Shown: one piece after another, positions 28,401-36,182 of the stretch
Position numbering within the stretch: the first letter of the stretch is position 1
Layout: every line of letters starts with the position of its first letter
From: Bacillus sp. SJS
GTDB lineage: Bacteria; Bacillota; Bacilli; Bacillales; Bacillaceae
Direction of reading: 5' to 3'
NCBI RefSeq assembly: GCF_000732485.2
Contig: NZ_JAQV02000019.1
Coordinates: 62,001-126,000 of the forward strand
Length of the DNA stretch: 64,000 nt
Made by a program: the position numbers and the translations under genes
Notes under the pieces: generated by a model
Database searches by the model: none
What the model was told of the DNA's origin: nothing
What the model saw: the letters and a program-made list of their open reading frames with translations, nothing else

Positions 28401-29743
28401 AAGTTGAAAGAAACAATGATGTAGATTATTGTCCAAGTCTTTATAAAGAATTAGAGCAGCTGAAAATAGAAGAAGATATACCTGAAAACTTACAAGATAA
28501 AGTTGCCCACATGGAAATGGTGCTACAGTTAGGACTCGGACTTCATGAAAAAACTACAAAAAGTATAGGTGCACTTAAAGCAACTTTTGAAAAGGGTATT
28601 CGAGATAAGGACTTTAAAAAAATATTTGAGGTCATAGAAAAAAGTGAAGTACTTAATGGATCCATAGAAGACTCATCAAGGTATTTTTACAACGAAAAAC
28701 ACATAGAATTATCTGAAAGTTTAATGGAAAAATCTCATGAATTTATCAATTTAGAATTTAATAATTGGCTTTTAAGATTAAAATGCCAAAGTATCGGGCA
28801 AGTTACTCTTTTTGAAAAATGGGTTAAAGATATTATTACCTATTTAATAAAATACGACTATAAAGAAGAAGCAAGAAAAACTCGTTCAAAATTAGAAAAG
28901 ATTTTAGATGATCTTACAGTTGTTCATAAGCTTCAAAATATAAATGGTACAGTTTTAGAATATTTGAGAAAAAGTAATCCAACAGAAAACATGGGATATG
29001 ATGTACTTTTAATTTTAAAAAGGGAAGGCCAGGATTTAGTTGATTTTATATTAAGCCATAATGTTGATAGAAATTATTTAGAAAGTTACTTAGAAAAATT
29101 AGATCCTAGAGTGAAATTATTAGAAGAAAAAATTGAAAAATTAACAGAAGAGATTACCAGTGTATATGATGCATTTTTTGATTTAAACGACATAGATGCT
29201 TGTGAACTTGTCTTAGTAAAAGCAAAAGCTCTTTTATCAAGAACACTAAAAGAAGAAGATAGGAAAAGCATTGAGCAAAGTGCAAATGAGCTTCAAAATT
29301 TCTTAAATGATACAGGGATCGTAGAAAAAATTAAAGAAGATCGTAAGGCACTTAATATAGAACTTCTGCTACTAGAAGAAAAATGGTATGAGATAGAATC
29401 CGATATAGATTTTATTCAGCTTATTGATTCTTATAAACGAAAAGTATTAAATCATATCAATAGTTTAGAAGAAAAATGGATAAAAAGATACTTAACAAAT
29501 CAGCAAAGTTTAATTAATTGGACCGTAACAGAATGTACTACATGGTTAAATGATACAAGTATATTGCCGCATTACTTAACTTTAGAAACATCTATTGAGC
29601 TTAATAATGTGAATAAAATGGTTATGAGAAGATTAAGCGAACTCTCTATCGAAGGGGTCCTTAGTTTATTCAATAATTTAACTGAAGAGCAAAAAAAAGT
29701 ATGCTATGATAAATTAGTATCTCAAATGAAAGTCCTAAGCTAA
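25469..29743 (+). CDS. Giant P-loop ATPase A of the island
   Basis: 1424 residues. Walker A PYGTGKS (G93-S97) and Walker B LFDEFGR (D280, E281) define an AAA-type ATPase domain in the first 450 residues. EGIYPLHP...LSNLSSWL...TFLE follows at about 425-460. The rest is long and helical with coiled-coil-like heptads (about 1190-1330). The same DEFGR and YPLHP motifs occur in ATPase B. BrxC/PglY proteins of BREX systems are similar in size and style, but I cannot align them here. Likely role, by inference: DNA-dependent motor or scaffold for the modification/restriction complex. Confidence 0.72.
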   Translation: MEGLKIKDVLRFKKELYFNGAVQVDWFYHQEKQLEVAKSFVFHGPEYFGVSEADITFKSHKLVDTATFTRIIGNKLYGETNGSNFTMTIAPYGTGKSHLAVTIASLFGTHEAVSNNIISNLKKVDKNISTEIENLHTKPNLVLVLNGMKDFNLNYEILNATQKVLTMHNIDGAFLQTLTKSYEIAKNFLINTFSTFRDLYESARRELLPNVVTSTLENYLYVNILQDTNVFEVINKVYHTVNGTYIRWDEGVSAGDVLLKISQNLCGDRGPFNKILVLFDEFGRYIEFASSYPTRAGDSALQQIYEAVQDSDDKILFVGFIQSDLKSYLTRVDRSSNINRYVGRYEASEKIHLSSNLETIFANLIERTNQIAFKELIQEKLNKEEETKNWRRFHTDLLSWLPSAENSSVWNDYNHFQKVILEGIYPLHPMTTWMLSNLSSWLQQRSSLTFLEKQIENFNEVKLHDFGTLPFIPATSIIQSDFFKELLAAEQDERKQSEYCILYNQILTKFGDKFDERLKKILAANLILRIGRFKTKSIEEVKSAIVYASNLTLKEVETGLSTLVDDFGVLSFDDVANVFDFVADATGINDFKRMIQKKRIKINKSLNLNLVFESTIKELLMLENVETSFAQRNYVVSSEWKYTQHLVHLEEVNNKYLLDLKNEWELSTKPDIPKGKVIWVYIPNNVDDLKVRSLETLLGKLKYDDIPISLFLLDDKEALFYNSILDYQVSKHFSEEEKVKFGRFIPEYISKSEMLVKDRFNNLATQRMVIRSSGIEKVKERLNKYTEAQFERLYPDLIPFPYTGFSSKTLGRSKQGVSRISRLMLSGMNYQIIHSETTEMKNRIEEVLFDGKFGSWGVINNNYGFVSPTNIKVRKIFNELDKKLEKTKTLNISWIFEEYQKPPYGINDYSLALLIASYLAQRKIETRVNFQGNRLRLEEWGKQVYLDKEIRLQNLLDSSIEKVDIDELSTRYLSLSIKVERNNDVDYCPSLYKELEQLKIEEDIPENLQDKVAHMEMVLQLGLGLHEKTTKSIGALKATFEKGIRDKDFKKIFEVIEKSEVLNGSIEDSSRYFYNEKHIELSESLMEKSHEFINLEFNNWLLRLKCQSIGQVTLFEKWVKDIITYLIKYDYKEEARKTRSKLEKILDDLTVVHKLQNINGTVLEYLRKSNPTENMGYDVLLILKREGQDLVDFILSHNVDRNYLESYLEKLDPRVKLLEEKIEKLTEEITSVYDAFFDLNDIDACELVLVKAKALLSRTLKEEDRKSIEQSANELQNFLNDTGIVEKIKEDRKALNIELLLLEEKWYEIESDIDFIQLIDSYKRKVLNHINSLEEKWIKRYLTNQQSLINWTVTECTTWLNDTSILPHYLTLETSIELNNVNKMVMRRLSELSIEGVLSLFNNLTEEQKKVCYDKLVSQMKVLS

Positions 29744-29765
29744 ATCAGTGATATAAGTGATTGAG

Positions 29766-29786
29766 CATCTAGATAATATCTAGATG
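29766..29786. promoter_or_regulatory. Perfect palindrome between ATPase A and DUF4007-B
   Basis: Arms CATCTAGAT and ATCTAGATG flank AAT, followed by TCTTCTTTTG. This is the only gap of over 20 bases inside the eight-gene cluster (107 bases). It could be a weak AT-rich terminator, an RNA processing site or an operator for an internal promoter. Confidence 0.55.
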
Positions 29787-29850
29787 TCTTCTTTTGTATT
29801 ACACCCTCACTGGAATACGAGCTCCAGGAGGAAATGAAAGGAAGTTTTTT

Positions 29851-30729
29851 ATGGGTTATGGTCAACATCAAAGTTTTTATTTAAGAGATAGATGGCTAAA
29901 TAAAGCTATTAATCATCTTAGACAAGATAATAGATTCTTTTATGATAAAGAAGCCTTTGAGAAAATGGGACTTGGAAAAAATATGGTTCAATCTCTTAGG
30001 TATTGGGTTGTAGCAACGGGTGTTGTAGAAGAAGTGTTCAATGAGGAGCGTAAAAAAGTTCATTTAATTACTAAGATTGGTGAATTAGTTTATAAGTATG
30101 ATAAATTTGTGAAATTTCAGGATACTGCCTCAATTCTACACTACCACTTGTGTAGACAAAAAGAGCCTAGTACTGCTTGGTACTGGTTTTTTAATGTTTT
30201 AAATGAAACGGTGATTACTAAAGAAAATTTATCTATGAAGTTTACTACCTGGGTTAGAGATTGTGAAATTAAATCCTTTTCAAATAACTCTCTAAAAAAA
30301 GACATAGATTGTCTTGTAAAGCTTTATACTGCTGGTCAAAGTAATATTGATCCAGAAGAAGTGATTCAAAGTCCTTTAAGCAAACTGACAATTATAGAAG
30401 ACAAAAAAGGAATAATATACAAACGAAATTTGTCAATTTCAAAAATAGGTCTAACAGCGTTAATGTATGTACTTTTAGAATACAAATCATTAAATAACAT
30501 TGAAACAGTATCAGTAGATGAATTAGTTACAGAATACGGACTATGGGGAAGAATTTATAACATGAATAGATCTACAGTGGTAACTGCCCTTAATCAATTA
30601 ACATTGCACCCTATATATCCAATACATTTTACTCGAACTAACAATTTAGACTTAATTAGAATTCCCAACATAGAACCTCTGGAGTTTTTGAAAACAGAAT
30701 ATATTCGAAAGGTTGAAGTTTTAACATGA
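29851..30729 (+). CDS. DUF4007 protein B
   Basis: 292 residues from ATG 29851, which has AAAGGAAG six bases upstream; a TTG at 29794 is in frame but reads through the leader and is less likely. This is a canonical DUF4007 protein: GQHQSFYLRDRWL at the N-terminus, LGKNMVQSLRYWVVATGVV, then DTASILHYHLC and STAWYWFFNVLNE. The N-terminal part looks winged-helix-like, suggesting DNA binding. Function is not established. Its stop overlaps the start of ATPase B (ATGA), so the two are probably made in fixed ratio and act together. Confidence 0.82.
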   Translation: MGYGQHQSFYLRDRWLNKAINHLRQDNRFFYDKEAFEKMGLGKNMVQSLRYWVVATGVVEEVFNEERKKVHLITKIGELVYKYDKFVKFQDTASILHYHLCRQKEPSTAWYWFFNVLNETVITKENLSMKFTTWVRDCEIKSFSNNSLKKDIDCLVKLYTAGQSNIDPEEVIQSPLSKLTIIEDKKGIIYKRNLSISKIGLTALMYVLLEYKSLNNIETVSVDELVTEYGLWGRIYNMNRSTVVTALNQLTLHPIYPIHFTRTNNLDLIRIPNIEPLEFLKTEYIRKVEVLT

Positions 30730-33700
30730 AAACTGCAGCCGCTACTTTTAAGACAAGCGTAAACATAAAATTCGATTTAGGAAAAAAAGAGTTTGTTGAT
30801 CGCTACCTTCCAACTCCATCTCATGCAGAATCTCTACTTGGTTTATTAAGGGGATTTAATGATCCTTTAAATAATAAGCGATCACATATAATTGTAGGGC
30901 CATATGGTACAGGTAAATCTCTAGTTGCTACCATTATAGGAAATATCGCTTCTAAACGAATAGACAATAGCACTTATAAGAGTTTACTGGGTAAATTCAA
31001 TAAAGTTCATGGTGATATATATCAAGAGTTACAAAAAACTAAAGATATTGAAAAAAAATATCTAACAGTTGTCCTCAACGGTAATGAAGGTCGGTTCCGT
31101 GAGGCTATACTAACGGCTATTATAAAAACAATCAACGAAAATAATATTAATATTGTTTTACCAGGTCAATATGGAAAAATAATTGATACTATTAATCTAT
31201 GGGAAAATCATTATCCAAAAACTTACAAAGAATTCAAAAAGAAACTAAAGGATTCTAATAAAGATTTAAATATATGGCGTATAGCTATTATGAACCAGGA
31301 TAAATATGAAGTGGATTGGTTCTTATCAATCTATCCAGATTTAACATCCGGCGCAAGTTTCACCATAGATTTTAATGAAAGTTTTATAAATCAAATAATT
31401 TCAGTGTTAGATGAATTAAACAATCAAAATCTAGGTTTATTTATAGCATATGATGAGTTTGGTCGTTTACTCCAAACATTAGAGTCACGTGATATTCATG
31501 ACACAATGCAAGATCTACAGGATTTGGCTGAGCTTGCAGACCATTACAATGATAATCTTCATATTCTGCTAATAACTCATAGAAACTTACGACAATATTT
31601 TAATTTCTTGAATGAAGAGTATAAAAATGAGTTCCAAAGAATTGAAAAACGATTTAAGGTTTACAATGTAGAAAGTGACAAATCTACTTTCGTTAGGTTA
31701 GCTGATAATATAATTCAAAATTTAAAAACAAACAGCGCCCCTGATAATGCATATAAGTATGAAATTAATCAATATTTAAGGAAGTACCCATTGTTTCCAG
31801 AACTTAACCAGCAAGAAATTGAAAGGATAATAGTTGAAGGAATATATCCCTTACATCCAGTAGCATTATATCTTCTTCCTTACCTTTCGAGCAATCATGG
31901 ACAAAACGAGAGAACTTTATTTACATTTCTGGAAAGTAATGAAACTGGTGGTTTGTTAAACCACTTATATAAAACAAAACAGTATTATCTAGCTGCTAAC
32001 TTATTTACGTACTTTTTTCCAAACTTACATGATGTAGATACAAATAAAGATGAACTTAAAGATTTAAGAGTTTATAAATCTTTGATTTCTAAAACGCCTG
32101 AAATATTAACCGATAATAATGCTTTATCCCTTGTTAAAGTTATTACACTATGGCAATTAGCGGGCCTTCAATCAAGTAATAGATTAGATACTGATTTTCT
32201 TTGTTTTGCGTTAGACATGAGTTTGGAAAGTATCACTAAACTGTTAACAAAATTATCTTTGTTAAAAATTATCCGGTTTAATCGTGTGTTAGGTTATTGG
32301 GAGTTATTGGAAGGTAGCTCCTTCCATATCGATCAATTGATTAATGATCATGAACCACAGTTGTCGATAACAAAACAAAAACAAATGTCAGTATTAGAAA
32401 ATTGTTTGCCGAAACATTTTTTCTTCGCCAATGAATATAACGATAGAAAGAGCATTACACGCTATGCAAATGTTAAATTTATAGCTAGCTCAGAAATAAT
32501 AAATGATAATTCAGCCACTTTTATTGATGAAGACTTCACGAGTGATGCAACAGTTTTTTATGTCTTACTGGAGTCCTCAAATGAATTTAGTCCTGTTCTT
32601 GAAAAATTAAAGCAAGTGCAAGTGGAACCACTGTTGTTCTGTATTTCTCGCTTACCCTATACAGCAATAGAAGACCAACTTAGAGAGTATTTTATTATAA
32701 AGACACTGCTAAATAATGATGAAATTCTTAGTGAGGATAAAAACCTAAGACAAGAATTATTATTGAAAAAAGAAGACCTGAATTTTGTAATAGAAGATTT
32801 TCTATCTAAATATGTATCATATGATAGTGACACAATTTGGATGCATAAAGGTGAAATAATTGATGTTACGAGTGAAATTCTTTTAGAGAATAAATTAAGT
32901 GATATAATGTTCCATCTTTTCCCCCATACACCAGAGGTTAGAAATGATTCTTTTAATCGTAAAAGGTTGAATAATGTTCAGAAAAAAGCGGGCCAGATAG
33001 TTCTGGATCATTTAATAAACGACTATAATAAACGAAATTTGGGTATTGAAGGCCACGGACCAGATTATCTTATTTATGCAACTGTCCTTAAAAATAATAA
33101 TCTCGATATTACCAATCTCAATGAAATTAAATCTAATGAATATAGCATACTGAGAACTGCATTGGTTAATCATCTAGAGCATAATACTAAAGGTACTCTC
33201 CAAGATTTTGTTAATATTATGGTGAAACCTCCATTTGGTATCAGGGAGCCGCTAATACCTATATATTTAGTATCTTTGCTAAGAGATAAATGGGACCATT
33301 TTATGTTTTATCGTAATGATTTATTTGTATCGGGGATAAATGGAGAAAAGCTATTTATGATGTTTTATGAGGCTAGAGAATATAAATATATTTATTATAA
33401 TTTCAATAATGAATTTCAAAAGTTTTTTCAAATGTTAGAAAAAGAATTTGGTTCTTATGAGAATGAACTTATAAGAAACAAACCTATTGTAATCAGATTA
33501 AATAATGCTCTTCTGAGTTGGTTAAGAGGATTACCTAGGATTACACAAACTACCGTTTTTATAAATAAAGAGCTAATTACATTAAAAGATACAATTCGGC
33601 GTAGTGAGATAAATCCACAAGAGAGCCTTACAAAATTGTTTGAATTGTATAAAGATGATGCCTTTCAAAATCTATTGGAAAAAAAATCAGAATTGGAAAA

Positions 33701-34175
33701 TCATTTTTATGCTTACAAGGATGAACTCAAAAATCAGATTCTATCCATAACTAAACAGGAAGATTTTAATAGACTTGTTATGTGGGCCGAAGTACAACCT
33801 CCTAAAGTTAAAAAGCAAAATAGTTTAGTTAAAAGTATCCTGCACTGTTTAAGTGAGGACACTTGGCTATGTGATTTTGCTTTCAATTACGTAGGTGTTG
33901 AAATAGAAGATTGGTCAGACAAAACAAAAGAGGTCTTTGAAAATCAGATTGCTTCTGATTTTAAGGCTACATTAGAACAAGATCGAGAACAGGAAAATCA
34001 CCATCAGATTACTTATAATGGAAAAGTTAAAACTGTAAATAAAACTAATCTTTCAAAAAAATCTGAAACTATATATATGAATGTTGAGAGAATGATAAGA
34101 AACGCCGGCCGTAACGTCACAAAAGATGAAATAGAGTGTCTGGTATTAAAGTTAGTTGATGAATTTATAGAGTAG
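30726..34175 (+). CDS. Giant P-loop ATPase B of the island
   Basis: 1149 residues. Walker A VGPYGTGKS (G61-S65) and Walker B AYDEFGR (D243, E244), then IVEGIYPLHPVALYLLPYLS...ERTLFTFLE, which lines up closely with ATPase A. It is therefore a shorter paralogue of the 1424-residue protein, lacking about 275 residues, mostly in the C-terminal helical part. Translationally coupled to DUF4007-B by a four-base overlap and followed after 14 bases by the PAPS-reductase-like gene. Inferred role as for ATPase A; function unproven. Confidence 0.72.
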   Translation: MKTAAATFKTSVNIKFDLGKKEFVDRYLPTPSHAESLLGLLRGFNDPLNNKRSHIIVGPYGTGKSLVATIIGNIASKRIDNSTYKSLLGKFNKVHGDIYQELQKTKDIEKKYLTVVLNGNEGRFREAILTAIIKTINENNINIVLPGQYGKIIDTINLWENHYPKTYKEFKKKLKDSNKDLNIWRIAIMNQDKYEVDWFLSIYPDLTSGASFTIDFNESFINQIISVLDELNNQNLGLFIAYDEFGRLLQTLESRDIHDTMQDLQDLAELADHYNDNLHILLITHRNLRQYFNFLNEEYKNEFQRIEKRFKVYNVESDKSTFVRLADNIIQNLKTNSAPDNAYKYEINQYLRKYPLFPELNQQEIERIIVEGIYPLHPVALYLLPYLSSNHGQNERTLFTFLESNETGGLLNHLYKTKQYYLAANLFTYFFPNLHDVDTNKDELKDLRVYKSLISKTPEILTDNNALSLVKVITLWQLAGLQSSNRLDTDFLCFALDMSLESITKLLTKLSLLKIIRFNRVLGYWELLEGSSFHIDQLINDHEPQLSITKQKQMSVLENCLPKHFFFANEYNDRKSITRYANVKFIASSEIINDNSATFIDEDFTSDATVFYVLLESSNEFSPVLEKLKQVQVEPLLFCISRLPYTAIEDQLREYFIIKTLLNNDEILSEDKNLRQELLLKKEDLNFVIEDFLSKYVSYDSDTIWMHKGEIIDVTSEILLENKLSDIMFHLFPHTPEVRNDSFNRKRLNNVQKKAGQIVLDHLINDYNKRNLGIEGHGPDYLIYATVLKNNNLDITNLNEIKSNEYSILRTALVNHLEHNTKGTLQDFVNIMVKPPFGIREPLIPIYLVSLLRDKWDHFMFYRNDLFVSGINGEKLFMMFYEAREYKYIYYNFNNEFQKFFQMLEKEFGSYENELIRNKPIVIRLNNALLSWLRGLPRITQTTVFINKELITLKDTIRRSEINPQESLTKLFELYKDDAFQNLLEKKSELENHFYAYKDELKNQILSITKQEDFNRLVMWAEVQPPKVKKQNSLVKSILHCLSEDTWLCDFAFNYVGVEIEDWSDKTKEVFENQIASDFKATLEQDREQENHHQITYNGKVKTVNKTNLSKKSETIYMNVERMIRNAGRNVTKDEIECLVLKLVDEFIE

Positions 34176-34189
34176 GAGTTGAACATATA

Positions 34190-35023
34190 ATGGAAAGAAA
34201 ACCTGTCCATGTAGCAATGTTCAGTGGTGGCGCTTCTAGTGCATATATAGCTTATAATATGGTCCAAGCATACGGTAAAGAAAACAGTATTCTATTCTTT
34301 ACAAATACTTTATGGGAAGATGATGATAACTATAGATTTATGGATGAGGTCGCTGATTATATCGGCCTTGAAATTACCGAACGCGTCGATGGAAGAACAC
34401 CCGAAGAAGTTTTTTATGATTATCGTTTTTTGGGGAATTCTAGATTAGCAAAGTGTTCAGAAGAGTTGAAGGTTTATCAAACAATTGTTTTTCTCGAAGA
34501 ACTGAGGGATGTTCATAATCTCGAACCAATTCTTTACTTTGGAATTGGGCCTCACGAATCTCATCGAGCAGTTAATCTTAAAGAGTTTTATGAACATCGA
34601 CCAGTGGAACCTATACAAACACGATTCCCAATGATTGATACTTTTAAAGCAGATATAGATGTAAAATCAATTATCGAGAATGAATGGGGAATAAAGCTAC
34701 CTAGAATGTATACTATTGCAGAAAAAATGAAACCAGAGCTTGGGATAAAAGGTTTTTCACATGCCAATTGCGGAGGAAGGTGCGTAAGAGGTGGTTTTCA
34801 GCATTATGCTTTACTTTATGCAGTCTGGCCAGATAAATATGCAGAACAAGAGGAAATGGAAGAAAACTTTAGAAAGCATTTTGAAAAGAATGTGTCAATT
34901 TTGAAAAAAGATAGCAAACCTTATACTTTAAGGGAATACCGTGAGCGTATGGAATTAGAGGGCTATGATCAATTTCTACAAAAAAGTGATGATACTGTTC
35001 CATGTGTTTGTTCATTTTCATAA
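34190..35023 (+). CDS. PAPS reductase/DndC-like PP-loop protein
   Basis: 277 residues. The PP-loop FSGGASSAY (residues 11-19) is that of the PAPS-reductase/ATP-pyrophosphatase fold, which adenylates a substrate before sulfur transfer. Cysteines at 89 (RLAKCSEELK), 194 and 198 (HANCGGRC) could ligate an iron-sulfur cluster, and a C-terminal PCVC pair sits at 272/274. DndC and SspD, which activate DNA for phosphorothioation, belong to this superfamily; this protein is far shorter than the roughly 500-residue DndC. Last gene of the cluster, before a terminator. Confidence 0.83.
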   Translation: MERKPVHVAMFSGGASSAYIAYNMVQAYGKENSILFFTNTLWEDDDNYRFMDEVADYIGLEITERVDGRTPEEVFYDYRFLGNSRLAKCSEELKVYQTIVFLEELRDVHNLEPILYFGIGPHESHRAVNLKEFYEHRPVEPIQTRFPMIDTFKADIDVKSIIENEWGIKLPRMYTIAEKMKPELGIKGFSHANCGGRCVRGGFQHYALLYAVWPDKYAEQEEMEENFRKHFEKNVSILKKDSKPYTLREYRERMELEGYDQFLQKSDDTVPCVCSFS

Positions 35024-35037
35024 ACGTATTTAAATTT

Positions 35038-35068
35038 GACGGGGCTATATATGCTACGTCTTTTTTTT
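35038..35068 (+). terminator. Terminator of the island operon
   Basis: GACGGGGC and GCTACGTC pair over eight bases (one mismatch, one wobble) around TATATAT, followed by eight T. It closes the transcription unit after the PP-loop gene. Confidence 0.75.
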
Positions 35069-35127
35069 GAATCATGCAGCTGATTTTGGTAATAATATGG
35101 GACAAGCGTTGATTGAGGTGATCAATA

Positions 35128-35532
35128 TTGTTAATCATAAAAAGTGGCTGCAATTTAGTTAAGGGGCAAAAAATAAAAGTTTACAGAAATTTGCATTTAA
35201 ATGTTTTTTCAATTCAAGATGCTTCCACAAGAAAAGTGATAGGTTATGGACAAGGAATTTTATTAAAAAGCGTAAAGATGATTGTAGGTAAGGCTGGCAG
35301 AAATAAGGTAAAGAATACTAATAATAGAAACGTACACGCTTATATTGTAGGTACTTTCGAAGGCTTGATGAAACAGAACGAAGAGTATTATGAGGAAGTC
35401 ACTTATAATCCCTATTTTCTCGAAAATTTTGTTATAAAGAAAACAGGAGAACCCATATACTACTCTATTGAGTGTTTGTGTATTAACAATAAATGTTTTA
35501 TCAGATCTTTGAATAGTAAGTTGAAAAAATGA
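35128..35532 (+). CDS. Small conserved hypothetical protein (134 aa)
   Basis: 134 residues from TTG, preceded by GAGGTGATC. The pattern IKVYRNLHLNVFSIQD...VIGYGQGILLKSVKMIVG.AGRNKV...NVHAYIVGTFE resembles short single-domain beta-rich proteins I have seen annotated only as hypothetical, often in mobile or phage-related regions. Function unknown. It lies beyond the operon terminator but has the same AT-rich composition, so it still belongs to the island. Confidence 0.55.
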   Translation: MLIIKSGCNLVKGQKIKVYRNLHLNVFSIQDASTRKVIGYGQGILLKSVKMIVGKAGRNKVKNTNNRNVHAYIVGTFEGLMKQNEEYYEEVTYNPYFLENFVIKKTGEPIYYSIECLCINNKCFIRSLNSKLKK

Positions 35533-35598
35533 TTAAATAATTAGTGCCTAATATAATTCCATATCACAATCGAAAAAATTTAAAATATTTTATAATCC

Positions 35599-35896
35599 TT
35601 ACATTTTATTTGTTAATTCCAACCGAAAAAATCTCTCCTCAAACCCGTCGCGCTTTTCCGCTTTTTCCTGGAGGATCTTTTTGACTTCGGCAAGACTCGA
35701 GGCGTGCACCTCCGCAAAGGGCTTAAAGATTTTCATTAGGTCTGCAAGTTCTTCGATCGCCTCTGCGTTTGTTTCGGCTGCCATGTAATTCATTGATGTA
35801 TTCCTCGTTTTCCATTATCCGGGTTTCAAAAGACTTGCCGGTTGCTTGGATGATTTGGGGGATGTTGTCGCGAACGAGTTTGTTGTATACAGGCAT
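35599..35896 (-). pseudogene. Frameshifted MazG-like/phosphoribosyl-ATP pyrophosphohydrolase-like gene
   Basis: From ATG 35896 (GGAGGA upstream) the frame gives MPVYNKLVRDNIPQIIQ...RIMENEEYINEL, the typical start of this small MazG-like nucleotide-hydrolase family. It then leaves frame, while another frame continues NAEAIEELADLMKIFKPFAEVH...KAEKRDGFEERFFRLEL to 35599, the typical C-terminal half. About ten residues (the KKLxEEVxEY helix with metal-binding Glu) are missing at the junction, so a small deletion has broken the gene. A sequencing error would not explain the missing residues. Confidence 0.75.
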
Positions 35897-36092
35897 AGAG
35901 TGATTCCTCCGTTTTGGTTGTTCCTTTTATTTTACCATTATCATGTCCCGTCATTGCAACGTACTCTTTTTCTTATAGCTGTGTTGAAGCGCAGTGTTTA
36001 TTTTGATGCGAACGGCTGATGCGGAAATTTAAATCATTTTTGGTGGTGGCGGCGAGGTGGAATAAGCTCCCTAAAAATAGACTGACCGAATG

Positions 36093-36145
36093 AAAAAAAG
36101 ACAGTATAAGCACTCCGTTTTTCGGTTTGCTGGACTGTCTTTTTT
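36093..36145. terminator. Bidirectional terminator
   Basis: AAAAAAGACAGT and ACTGTCTTTTTT are perfectly complementary over 12 bases with a 28-base interval. It lies downstream of the minus-strand alpha/beta hydrolase gene. Confidence 0.65.
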
Positions 36146-36182
36146 CTATGCATGGACCATTCTCTTTGTACTCAACCCGTTA

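Larger units (their letters stand above)
14893..35560. other. AT-rich defence genomic island
   Basis: Base composition falls sharply right after the response-regulator stop and recovers near 35.6 kb. All intact genes inside point the same way: two small genes, the dptFGH-DUF4007-ATPase-PAPS reductase cluster and one small trailing gene. I found no integrase, tRNA or convincing attachment repeats at the edges, so the borders are drawn from composition only. Confidence 0.7.

Noticed and set aside
29794-29850. TTG start giving a 311-residue DUF4007-B
   Set aside because: The extra 19 residues are translated leader; ATG 29851 has a well-spaced AAAGGAAG site and the family N-terminus begins there.
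14926-35563. AATTCCATA at both island edges as attachment repeats
   Set aside because: Nine bases in AT-rich DNA are likely by chance, and no integrase or tRNA supports site-specific integration.
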